From Bacillota bacterium (lineage in GTDB: Bacteria; Bacillota; UBA4882; UBA8346), in NCBI GenBank assembly GCA_023435565.1, contig JAEYRN010000100.1, forward strand, positions 48,322 to 112,321: 64,000 nt of DNA, read 5' to 3'. Below, one piece after another: positions 20,612 through 28,085 of this stretch. Within the stretch, counting starts at the first letter, position 1. Each line of letters starts with the position of its first letter. Under the pieces are notes generated by a model, which searched no databases, had not been told where the DNA came from, and saw only the letters and a list, made by a program, of their open reading frames with translations. Position numbers and translations under genes: made by a program.

Positions 20612-21268
20612 ATGAGCAAAATTATCCGGATTTTAATTGTCGAAGATGAGCCTTCATGGCAAAACATGATTACCCGTCAGTTGAATTTAGATCCTGATTT
20701 TTTGGTGGTCGGGATTGCTGAGAATCTTGAACAAGGAATTAAGCTGGGTAAAATATTGGATTATGAATTTGTCATTATTGATTTGCAACTGGACCAGACT
20801 GCGGAAGACGGGTTCTTTGTTTACGATGAGTTAAAAAAGGTCCGAAATATCAAAGCAATATTCTTAACAAATAATGAAAACCCGGATACTTTGTATAACG
20901 CTTTTTTACATGGGGGATATTCTTATATCCCCAAGACTTATTTAAATGTACTTCCCCAGACAATACATTATCTTTTTGAAAACCCGGTATCTAATTTAAT
21001 GATGAATGCGGTACAAGATAAAGTAAAGGAGTTTCGTTTAACAGACTTAACCTATGCCGAGCGAAATATTTTCGATTTGCTTAGACAAGGGCTAAAACCG
21101 AAAGACATTGCGGCAAATACTAATGTTTCTTTATATACGGTTCGGTCCCACATCAAAAACGTGCTCAAAAAGTTAGAGATAAATACTTACCGCGATGCTT
21201 TAAGAAAACTATATAATAACGAAGAAATAGCAGTAACCGGGGAAGAATCAGCAAAGCGGTATCCATAG
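20612..21268 (+). CDS. NarL/LuxR-family response regulator
   Basis: A 218-residue regulator with an N-terminal receiver (VEDEP acidic pocket, phosphoacceptor Asp57 in FVIIDLQL, Lys in IPKTY) and a C-terminal LuxR-type helix-turn-helix at about 140-195 (LTYAERNIFDLLRQGL, then TVRSHIKNVLKKL). It lies 27 bases after the second NRPS and ahead of a strong terminator, so it closes the second unit. A transcription factor here, against the HD-GYP output in the first unit, gives the locus two output types. Its kinase is probably the one at 13745. The targets are unknown; NRPS promoters are plausible. Confidence 0.88.
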   Translation: MSKIIRILIVEDEPSWQNMITRQLNLDPDFLVVGIAENLEQGIKLGKILDYEFVIIDLQLDQTAEDGFFVYDELKKVRNIKAIFLTNNENPDTLYNAFLHGGYSYIPKTYLNVLPQTIHYLFENPVSNLMMNAVQDKVKEFRLTDLTYAERNIFDLLRQGLKPKDIAANTNVSLYTVRSHIKNVLKKLEINTYRDALRKLYNNEEIAVTGEESAKRYP

Positions 21269-21324
21269 TGTGGTAAGGTTTTTTCGGCAAGGGTAAATTT
21301 TCAAGACCCTTATTCAGTTTAAAA

Positions 21325-21357
21325 AAAATTAGGTAGATTAACTACCTAATTTTTCTT
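21325..21357 (+). terminator. Intrinsic terminator closing the NRPS locus
   Basis: AAATTAGGTAG and its complement pair around a five-base loop (ATTAA), followed by TTTTTCTTTTT. It marks the boundary between the NRPS/kinase locus and the next gene. Confidence 0.85.
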
Positions 21358-21463
21358 TTTCGGCTAAAATCAGTTACAATTTTTAATTATTACCAATCGT
21401 AAGAATTCATACTATAATTGGATTAACAGATAACTTCCATTTTTATTTTATTAGGAGGTTGAC

Positions 21464-21712
21464 ATGAAAGGTCAAGAAAATTTCGATCTTAAACGTAAGT
21501 CGGGTATTAATAAACTATTAAGACTTTTGTGGGAATTAGATGCTTTGAAAGGTAGGGTAACAGATGAAAAAGATTTAAGAGATTTTGAAATTTATACTCG
21601 AGATATTAGGCGTTTCTTGGAAAAGTCGTCAATTGCGCTTCCGTCATTAGATGAAATACAAGTTTATATCGATGATTATCAGAGGGTTATTAAGCTTATG
21701 AAAGCGGTGTAG
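21464..21712 (+). CDS. Small helical protein of unknown function
   Basis: An 82-residue ORF preceded by TAGGAGGTTGAC, a very strong ribosome site. The product is charged and mostly helical (GINKLLRLLWELDALKG, later VYIDDYQRVIKLM), with no cysteine, signal peptide or membrane segment. It stands alone between the NRPS terminator and cysK. I do not recognise the family. Good ribosome site and codon pattern make it a likely real gene. Confidence 0.7.
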   Translation: MKGQENFDLKRKSGINKLLRLLWELDALKGRVTDEKDLRDFEIYTRDIRRFLEKSSIALPSLDEIQVYIDDYQRVIKLMKAV

Positions 21713-21861
21713 TATACGCAAAAGCGTTAAACCCATTCCATCATATTTCAGTGATTTCCCGGCAATAAAGTATTTGGTATAATATACCCATTAGTAGCCG
21801 GTTCTTAATAAACTGTATTAATTACCTTTGATTGTTCGAAACGATGGAGGCGGGTTAAAGA

Positions 21862-22764
21862 GTGAATGTAAAAACTGTGCTTGACTGTATCGGAAGCACC
21901 CAGTTGCTGTCCTTGGAAAACTTTACAGGGGCCAAAATTTATGCTAAGGCTGAATTTTTAAATCCCGGTGGCAGTATTAAAGACCGAATCGCTAAATACA
22001 TGATTGAAGAAGCCGAACGTAAAGGATTATTAAAACCGGGGATGACAATTCTTGAGCCGACTTCGGGTAATACAGGGATCGGGTTGGCCTTAGTAGGGGT
22101 TAGAAAGGGTTATCGCGTAATAATAGTAATGCCGGAGAATATGAGTGAGGAACGAAAAAAAATCATAAAAGCATTAGGAAGTGAATTAGTTTTAACTCCG
22201 GCTGAAGAAAGTATTGATGGGTGTATTCGGAAAGCTATCGAGATTCAGTCCCAAGATCCAAGTGTCTATATTCCCCAGCAGTTTGAAAATATGGATAACC
22301 CTAAAATACACTATCTTACAACCGGGCCGGAGATTTGGGAAGATATTGGGAGGCGAGTTGATATTTTCGTATCCGGATTGGGAAGCGGGGGAACACTAGC
22401 GGGAATCGGTAAATTTCTAAAGGAGAAGAACCCAAATTTAAAGCTGGTTGCAGTTGAACCGAAAAATGTTTCAGCCTTACTAGGGCATGAGCCTGGGCTT
22501 CACAAAATTCAAGGTATCGGAGATGGTTTTATTCCGGCGGTCCTTGACCCCAAAATTGTCGATGAAGTGGTTGAGGTATCCGATGATGAAGCCATCGAAA
22601 CTGCCCGCAGTTTAGCCCGTATTGAAGGGTTATTAGTAGGCACTTCAGCGGGGGCTAATGTTTGGGCGGCCCGACAAATGTCCCAAAAATGGGGTAAGGA
22701 GCAAATTATCGCTACTATTTTACCGGATCGGGCCGAGAGGTATTTTAGTACGGCACTAATTTAA
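21862..22764 (+). CDS. cysK: Cysteine synthase (O-acetylserine sulfhydrylase)
   Basis: A fold-type II PLP enzyme of 300 residues that makes cysteine from O-acetylserine and sulfide. The PLP lysine is Lys40 in NPGGSIKDR. The phosphate/substrate loop is PTSGNTGIG at about 67-74, and GSGGTLAGIG and GTSAGAN form the rest of the cofactor site. The start is GTG with GGAGGCGGG upstream. It is monocistronic and runs head-on into the DapB-like gene, the two stop codons abutting at 22764/22765 with no terminator between them. A related cystathionine beta-synthase-type activity cannot be excluded. Confidence 0.9.
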   Translation: MNVKTVLDCIGSTQLLSLENFTGAKIYAKAEFLNPGGSIKDRIAKYMIEEAERKGLLKPGMTILEPTSGNTGIGLALVGVRKGYRVIIVMPENMSEERKKIIKALGSELVLTPAEESIDGCIRKAIEIQSQDPSVYIPQQFENMDNPKIHYLTTGPEIWEDIGRRVDIFVSGLGSGGTLAGIGKFLKEKNPNLKLVAVEPKNVSALLGHEPGLHKIQGIGDGFIPAVLDPKIVDEVVEVSDDEAIETARSLARIEGLLVGTSAGANVWAARQMSQKWGKEQIIATILPDRAERYFSTALI

Positions 22765-23616
22765 TTAGTTAAAATTTAAATAAAGCCGATTTGCGGCCAA
22801 GCGAAAATCCCGATCCATTCGTTCCAATAATAAAACATCTTCCATGTGGTAAAAACCTTTCAAATTTAGGATAAATGCTGCCGCTTTTAATGCACCTTCA
22901 GCATAAATTGCTCCGGAATTTGATCGGTGTAAGATCTCTATTTCTTCTGATTCCCCCAAGAAACGAACTTTATGAAATCGATAATTTTTTTCAGCTGGAA
23001 CCGTATTAAAACTGATTATCTTTGAAATGTCTTCCTTATGCCCCAATTTATAACGGTTTCGTCTAACAGCTTCTTTAATTATTTTAATATCATCAGCGAT
23101 TTTAATAACAGTACCGGAATGGGACAGGGTTTCGTTCCGGTTCTCGGTTTCGGTTATTTCCACATGATAATTGGGAATTAAACGGGCAATGGTCTTGACT
23201 ATGGATAGTAACAGGTTAATCCCAACTGATAGATTGGGCGCATAAACCAACCCGATCCGGTAGTGTTGTACCAAGTTTTTTAACTGTTGTAATTGATGGT
23301 TACTAAAACCATTGGTCCCGATGACTAAATGTACACCCTTTTCAGCAAGGATTGGAGCATTTTTAAGTGTAGCCTCCGGGGAAGTAAAATCAATGGCTAT
23401 TTGGAAGCGCTTCTGCTTAGTTTCTTCAGCCAAAGCATCGGCTTCTGTAATTAATAAATTACTCTCAGCATTAAGATAACGTTTAATTGGATTACCGGTT
23501 TTTAGACTTCCCGGTTTACAAATAACCGACATTAGATCGAATTCCGAAGAATTTAATAATTTTTCCGCCACAACACTGCCGGTCTTCCCTAATCCTAATA
23601 AACAGGTTCTAATCAT
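22765..23616 (-). CDS. DapB-fold dehydrogenase-like protein lacking the catalytic residues
   Basis: A 283-residue protein with the dihydrodipicolinate-reductase fold: Rossmann start GLGKTG (8-13), IDFTSPEA, GTNGFS and APNLSVGINLL, all typical of DapB. The DapB active-site block HHRHKxDAPSGT is replaced by ENRNETLSHSGT (158-169). The catalytic His is Glu158 and the catalytic Lys is Glu162, while the SGT phosphate/carboxylate loop survives. It therefore probably does not act as a classical DapB and may reduce another substrate or be regulatory. It is preceded by GAGGTGATTACAT and is monocistronic. Confidence 0.8.
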   Translation of the reverse strand: MIRTCLLGLGKTGSVVAEKLLNSSEFDLMSVICKPGSLKTGNPIKRYLNAESNLLITEADALAEETKQKRFQIAIDFTSPEATLKNAPILAEKGVHLVIGTNGFSNHQLQQLKNLVQHYRIGLVYAPNLSVGINLLLSIVKTIARLIPNYHVEITETENRNETLSHSGTVIKIADDIKIIKEAVRRNRYKLGHKEDISKIISFNTVPAEKNYRFHKVRFLGESEEIEILHRSNSGAIYAEGALKAAAFILNLKGFYHMEDVLLLERMDRDFRLAANRLYLNFN

Positions 23617-23926
23617 ATGTAATCACCTCACATTATTCAGGGCATAGGAACTAAATATTGAAACGTTATAAGTTTAATAGAATTTTTGATTTGAACAATT
23701 TTATTAATTAATATTATATATTTTTGTAATTGCAAGTAAACAAGTAAAAACATGGATATTACATAGCTATATCATGGGTATGGGCTTAGTTAGGGATTTT
23801 GTAAGTAGAAGACAAGAGGTTAACAAAGATAGTTGGAATTTTGGAGTAATAAAGATAGCTTGGGGTAAGGTGAATTATACCAATAAATAATTCACTGATG
23901 CTAAATGAAGGTAGATGACCAAATAA
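23617..23926. other. Intergenic region without a recognised gene
   Basis: This gap of 310 bases separates two leftward genes. It holds the promoter region of the DapB-like gene near 23640-23720 and AT-rich sequence. I see no ORF with a ribosome site, no strong hairpin and no repeat shared with the rest of the window. Confidence 0.5.
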
Positions 23927-24655
23927 TTAAAGGAATAAATTGACGGCTTGTCCTAATGGGCGGGTAGATTGGGTGTAAGCTTTTATTTTGGAGTTTTGCC
24001 CTTTTTGATTGGCGAGTTTGAGGTATTTTTCTTGCTCCATTCTAAGCTGTTCGCGAGCTTTTAATTCCATTTTACCAGCTGCCGCTGCAACTGCCCGGTC
24101 GGCTCCGGATGGATCAGCCGGAGCCAAAGCGGCTCTTTTGATAACCTGGGCTTTTCTAATAGTAGCTTCAGGATTGTTTGGGATCGAACTCATATCCAGA
24201 GAAACGTGGCCGCCTACAGCGTATCGATTACCGTCGGGTCCGGTAGTATAGTTATAAACCGGACCACTTTTTACAAATCCTCCGGCAGCAGCAACGTGTT
24301 GACGTTCATGAGTTTTGACATCTTGATCGCTTTGTTTTAACCTTTGGAGCATTCTTTCTTCCTCAGGACTTAATTCTTCGGTTGAGGAATCCGGGTCGGT
24401 TTTTGATTTAGAAGTATTATCCGTAGATTGAGTTGTATTTTTAGTTTCGGATTCGTCAACGGGGTTAGCTGTATTATCCTGTTCGTTTTGGTATTTTTCA
24501 AGTGAACGCTTAGCTTCCGGTGAAATAGAAAGTTTAACCGCATCCGATTCAAATTGAGTATCGGAGTTAACCGGCGGATTATATTTGATTGGTTTAATAC
24601 TAGTAATAGGGATCGTTGATCTACTGGTGGCAAATGAAGAAATGTTTTGGATCAT
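23927..24655 (-). CDS. SprA-family putative zinc metalloprotease
   Basis: A 242-residue protein. The first ~95 residues are low-complexity and rich in Ser, Thr, Asn, Asp and Lys. The C-terminal half carries DVKTHERQHVAAAGG with the zincin motif HERQH at 116-120, followed by GPVYNYTTGPDGNRYAVGG and an Ala-rich helix (RAVAAAAGKME). This is the layout of the SprA-related family, often annotated as a putative metalloprotease. No signal peptide is visible. The ribosome site AGGAGGTGTATCGTT decides the start. The role is unknown, and proteolysis has not been shown for most members. Confidence 0.8.
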   Translation of the reverse strand: MIQNISSFATSRSTIPITSIKPIKYNPPVNSDTQFESDAVKLSISPEAKRSLEKYQNEQDNTANPVDESETKNTTQSTDNTSKSKTDPDSSTEELSPEEERMLQRLKQSDQDVKTHERQHVAAAGGFVKSGPVYNYTTGPDGNRYAVGGHVSLDMSSIPNNPEATIRKAQVIKRAALAPADPSGADRAVAAAAGKMELKAREQLRMEQEKYLKLANQKGQNSKIKAYTQSTRPLGQAVNLFL

Positions 24656-24796
24656 AACGATACACCTCCTAATACGTTATCGTCATATTTAAACAAAAGC
24701 TTTAATAATGAAAAATAATAGAACTTTTGTCCTATTAATTAAAGTGAAGTTTAACCGATAATTAATATACATTAAAATAAGTTGGGGGGTCAAAAA

Positions 24797-24961
24797 ATGT
24801 CCAGTAATTTTGATCCGCGTTTAAATGGGATAAATAATAGGGTAAATACAGTGGTTGGTTTAAAACAATACCAGCAAGTTAAAAAAGTAATGGAGAAATT
24901 CGATTCAAAGTTACGCGAGGAGATGGATAAGTTCTCAAAGGTTGATCGACAAATTAAATAA
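24797..24961 (+). CDS. 54-residue basic helical protein
   Basis: The ATG follows GGGGGGTCAAAAA. The product begins MSSNFDPRLNGINNRVN and continues as an amphipathic, Lys/Glu-rich helix ending DRQIK, with no cysteine or membrane segment. It is divergent from the SprA-like gene and is followed directly by a good terminator, so it looks like a complete small transcription unit. No family recognised. Confidence 0.6.
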   Translation: MSSNFDPRLNGINNRVNTVVGLKQYQQVKKVMEKFDSKLREEMDKFSKVDRQIK

Positions 24962-24974
24962 AAAAAATAAATCT

Positions 24975-25004
24975 CCTCTCACTAGTAGTGAGAGGTTTAT
25001 TTTC
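24975..25004 (+). terminator. Intrinsic terminator
   Basis: CCTCTCACT and its complement AGTGAGAGG with a three-base loop, followed by TTTATTTTC. It ends the 54-residue ORF transcript. Confidence 0.8.
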
Positions 25005-25111
25005 TCTAAAATTAATTTATGCTGGGACTAAATTTGTTATAGTGAATGCGCGAAAATTGAGTAGATAATAAAAAAACTAAGTATAATAAGAATTGGAAAG
25101 GGGGATTAATA

Positions 25112-25501
25112 TTGCACATTAGTTTTCCGGGGGGGAAAAAGGTTAATGCCGAATACAAAGGATTTACTATTAGGACCGATCAACCTGAAAATGAAGGTGG
25201 TGAAAACTCGGCCCCTTCGCCATTTGACCTTTTTTTAAGCTCCATCGGGACTTGCGCCGGGTATTATGTGATTAATTTTTGCCGGGAAAGGAATATTTCA
25301 TATCAAGATATTGAACTGACACTTACTACGGAAAGAAACCCGGAAAAAGGACTAATCGGTAAAATAACTATTGAACTAAAATTACCGGCCGGATTTCCGG
25401 AACGATATCGGGAGGCTGTAATACGAGCTGCAAATCTTTGTACCGTTAAAAAACATTTGGCTGATCCGCCAGAGTTTCAGATTTATGCAACCGAAAAATA
25501 G
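25112..25501 (+). CDS. OsmC/YhfA-family protein
   Basis: A 129-residue OsmC-like protein, possibly a thiol-dependent peroxidase or a redox-related YhfA type. The two family cysteines are present in SIGTCAGYYVINF and ANLCTVKKHL, with the typical GGENSAPSPFDLFL segment ahead of the first. The start is TTG, supported by GGGGG five to nine bases upstream and by the position of the family's N-terminal strand. It is monocistronic, with a terminator shared with the convergent antiporter gene. The substrate is not predictable from sequence. Confidence 0.88.
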   Translation: MHISFPGGKKVNAEYKGFTIRTDQPENEGGENSAPSPFDLFLSSIGTCAGYYVINFCRERNISYQDIELTLTTERNPEKGLIGKITIELKLPAGFPERYREAVIRAANLCTVKKHLADPPEFQIYATEK

Positions 25502-25526
25502 ACCAAATGATAGCGGTATAGTGATT

Positions 25527-25566
25527 AAAAAACCAAAGGAGATATGGAAAATCCCTTTGGTTTTTT
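25527..25566. terminator. Bidirectional intrinsic terminator
   Basis: AAAAAACCAAAGG (25527-25539) pairs with CCTTTGGTTTTTT (25554-25566). The A-run on one side and T-run on the other let it serve both the OsmC gene (+) and the antiporter gene (-). Confidence 0.85.
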
Positions 25567-25589
25567 AGTTATATATAAAAATTGAATAT

Positions 25590-26756
25590 TTATGACTTTG
25601 CAGGTTCCTTAAAGGCTAAAGATAATAAAAGCGGTGTGATAATTGTTGATATTAAAACCAACATTAGAGTGGCGGAAAAAATATCGTTATCAATAATTCC
25701 TTTACGTAAGCCCAATGATGTAATGATTAGCGCTACCTCACCGCGGGCAATCATCCCTACACCGACTCGGAAGGCGCTATGTATTGGAAAACGGCCGATT
25801 AAAGCTCCTGCCATACTACCGATGATTTTGGTAATAATAGCAATGAAAACAATTACTAAGACAAAGATTAAGGATGTAACGCTTATTTGGTGAAGGTTGG
25901 CGCTAGCTCCAATCCCTACAAAGAAAATCGGTATGAAAAAAGCATAAGCAATTATTTGAATTCTTTCGGTCACCAGCTGATTGATTTTGGTCTGGCCTAC
26001 AAAAATACCCATCATGAACGCTCCGATAATAGTAGCTACACCCATACGATCGGCAAGCCAAGCGAATAAAAGACAACAAGCCAGGGCAAGAGTGACTCTT
26101 CCTTCGTGAATATCATACTTGGTTGAAAGCTTAATTAACGACGGGAATATTAAACGCCCGAATACAGTGATTACTATAAAAAAGAGTAAGATCATTCCGA
26201 TAAGCGAAACCAAATTGGTATTTGAACCGGCGCCCACTACCATTGCCAAAATTATGATACCTATTATATCGTCAATAACAGCTGCCGTGAGAATGATGTT
26301 ACCTTCTACGGTTTTAAGTTTTCCCATTTCCATTAAGGTTTGTACGGTGATACTAACACTAGTAGCCGTCAGAATGGTCCCCACAAAAAGTGCAGTCTGA
26401 AAATTCTGTTTAAACCAATAAGCGACTAACGTCCCCAAGCAAAGCGGTACAATTACTCCGCCGGCTGCGACCAAAAATGATTGTTTACCCATGGCTTTCA
26501 TTTGTTTGACATCAGTATCTAATCCCGCCAGAAACATTAGGAAAATGACTCCGATTTGACCTACCTCATCTAAGAATAAATCCGGTTTTAAAAGTCCGAA
26601 TATAGTAGGGCCTAAAATAACACCGGTTAAAACCTGGCCTAAAACCGACGGTACTCCGATTCGTTTACTGATCATTCCGCCAATTTTAGTAAAAATCAGT
26701 ATAATAGCAACGTTTATTAAAAACATTGAAGGTATTGCGGCTGTTCCTTCATGCAT
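25590..26756 (-). CDS. Cation:proton antiporter (CPA2, KefB/NapA type)
   Basis: A membrane antiporter of about 388 residues with roughly twelve hydrophobic helices. It opens with GGMISKRIGVPSVLGQVLTGVILGP and contains the acidic helix FLAGLDTD and the unwound-helix region AAVIDDIIGIIIL, whose paired acids are typical of Na+ or K+/H+ exchange. It lacks the C-terminal TrkA-N domain seen in Kef systems. The ATG at 26756 has GGGGG eight bases before it and is preferred over the upstream TTG. The PII-like gene lies 46 bases upstream on the same strand, suggesting that small protein regulates this transporter. Confidence 0.87.
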   Translation of the reverse strand: MHEGTAAIPSMFLINVAIILIFTKIGGMISKRIGVPSVLGQVLTGVILGPTIFGLLKPDLFLDEVGQIGVIFLMFLAGLDTDVKQMKAMGKQSFLVAAGGVIVPLCLGTLVAYWFKQNFQTALFVGTILTATSVSITVQTLMEMGKLKTVEGNIILTAAVIDDIIGIIILAMVVGAGSNTNLVSLIGMILLFFIVITVFGRLIFPSLIKLSTKYDIHEGRVTLALACCLLFAWLADRMGVATIIGAFMMGIFVGQTKINQLVTERIQIIAYAFFIPIFFVGIGASANLHQISVTSLIFVLVIVFIAIITKIIGSMAGALIGRFPIHSAFRVGVGMIARGEVALIITSLGLRKGIIDNDIFSATLMLVLISTIITPLLLSLAFKEPAKS

Positions 26757-26802
26757 TACGAGAACCCCCAATTATAGTTTTTTCTTCCCGGGTTTCCGGT
26801 CT

Positions 26803-27180
26803 TTATGATTCATGGTCGAACATTGAAGGACAATCTTTTTTCCCAAATCCAATAGCTCTGATTACTGGGATAACAAAGATCATTCCGGAACAAGGTTCTT
26901 TAAAACCTTTAAATTCTTCGCTGATTAGGTCAATTGCATGGTCGATTTTTTCAGGATGTTTGGTTACCGCAAAAATGGTCTGGTTATGTTCGTGTTGTTG
27001 AGAAAGAAGCGCTCGGACACTACCAATTACCGGAATATTATTTTTTAATACCTTACTCATACCGGTTGATTCGATAATTGTTGCTCCGCGCATCTCACAT
27101 TTTAATAATAGTTCAAGTACTCGTTCGGTCTGGTTGGTATCATTAAGTACAATAAAAATTGCCTGTAAGTTGTCCACCAA
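26803..27180 (-). CDS. PII-like signalling protein paired with the antiporter
   Basis: A 125-residue protein with the ferredoxin-like pattern of PII/CutA proteins: IFIVLNDTNQTERVLELL, then MRGATIIESTGMSKVL, a gap in the T-loop region, and TIFAVTKHPEKIDHAIDLI. It lacks the Tyr-containing T-loop sequence of GlnB/GlnK. Such divergent PII-like proteins often sit next to transporters and bind nucleotides or bicarbonate to control them. The start is TTG at 27180 or GTG at 27177 after AAAGGAGG. It is the first gene of a two-gene operon with the antiporter. Confidence 0.75.
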   Translation of the reverse strand: MVDNLQAIFIVLNDTNQTERVLELLLKCEMRGATIIESTGMSKVLKNNIPVIGSVRALLSQQHEHNQTIFAVTKHPEKIDHAIDLISEEFKGFKEPCSGMIFVIPVIRAIGFGKKDCPSMFDHES

Positions 27181-27333
27181 TTTTTCCTCCTTTTATTTGC
27201 TTTATCGGTTATAATTTTATCAGTTGGGATTTCATAATTAAAGGAAATAGGAGTTTTATTAACATCAAATTTAAGAATTAGGAGAAGAGGAACTATGGGT
27301 TTGGAAAGAGGTTATCTTCTTATTAATTCAAAG

Positions 27334-27358
27334 CAAAGAAAAAGCCGGTACCCCGGCT
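27334..27358 (-). terminator. Intrinsic terminator (minus strand)
   Basis: On the minus strand AGCCGG pairs with CCGGCT around a four-base loop and is followed by TTTTTCTTT. It ends the unknown gene at 27365-27802. Confidence 0.8.
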
Positions 27359-27364
27359 AGTTCT

Positions 27365-27802
27365 TTAACTCAATTCCGATTCAATTTCTTTAACCACCGA
27401 ATCTAATGTGGCTATCATTTTATCCGCTTTTTGGCCCAGGATATAAGCGATCTTTACTGGGGATTTTGAAGAAGCAATTAGCTCTTCCATTGCCTTGCGG
27501 AAATTTTGATAATAGTGTTTAAAGAATAATTCAAAGACCACAAAGACTTCGTCGATTTCTGTTTCTTCGGTTACAGTAATACCACGAACCTTCTGGTAAA
27601 GATTAAATAAATTATGATATACTTGGTCCTGGAGTTTTCCAAACTCGGTAGTGGTAGCTTCGGAAAGCATACGAATGGATTTCATTTCTAGTACATCTTG
27701 AAATAAAGTTCTCTCAAAAAATTCTTCCTCATCAATAATGGTTTTTGAAACCGGGGTGTTCTCCTGTTCACTGACACTTAAAGTGGTTTCATTCGGCAAC
27801 AT
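27365..27802 (-). CDS. Conserved-looking protein of unknown function
   Basis: A 145-residue soluble protein preceded by AAAGGAGGATTCCCT. It is acidic and mainly helical, with a variable N-terminal 25 residues and a helical core (VYHNLFNLYQKVRGI, VFVVFELFFKHYYQNF) ending in a Glu/Ser tail. No cysteine, signal peptide, membrane segment or enzyme motif is seen. It has its own terminator and lies divergent from alaS. I do not recognise the family. Confidence 0.75.
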   Translation of the reverse strand: MLPNETTLSVSEQENTPVSKTIIDEEEFFERTLFQDVLEMKSIRMLSEATTTEFGKLQDQVYHNLFNLYQKVRGITVTEETEIDEVFVVFELFFKHYYQNFRKAMEELIASSKSPVKIAYILGQKADKMIATLDSVVKEIESELS

Positions 27803-28085
27803 AGGGAATCCTCCTTTGCAATTTTAATAAGGCAAGTGTAGAAAAAATTACTGATGCTAGTATTATTTTCCTACATTTCCTGTTTTATACCTAGAATTGA
27901 AAAGAAAAACATTTGAATTCATTTCATATAGATAGTTGCGATTAATAATAATTTCAATTAAAATAAAGTTACTATATTTAGAATACAGAGAACAAGTTAA
28001 TGTTTTTTTAAATTCTGTCTTCTAAATCAATTAATGGTAGATACATTAATAGTTATAATATTATTAGTTATGTTGAAGAGGAGAG

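Noticed and set aside
22765..23616. Annotation as a standard lysine-pathway DapB
   Set aside because: The catalytic His and Lys are replaced, and the fold alone does not justify the gene symbol.
27803..28085. T-box leader before alaS
   Set aside because: No GGGTGGNACCGCG-type T-box sequence or matching terminator/antiterminator pair is found.
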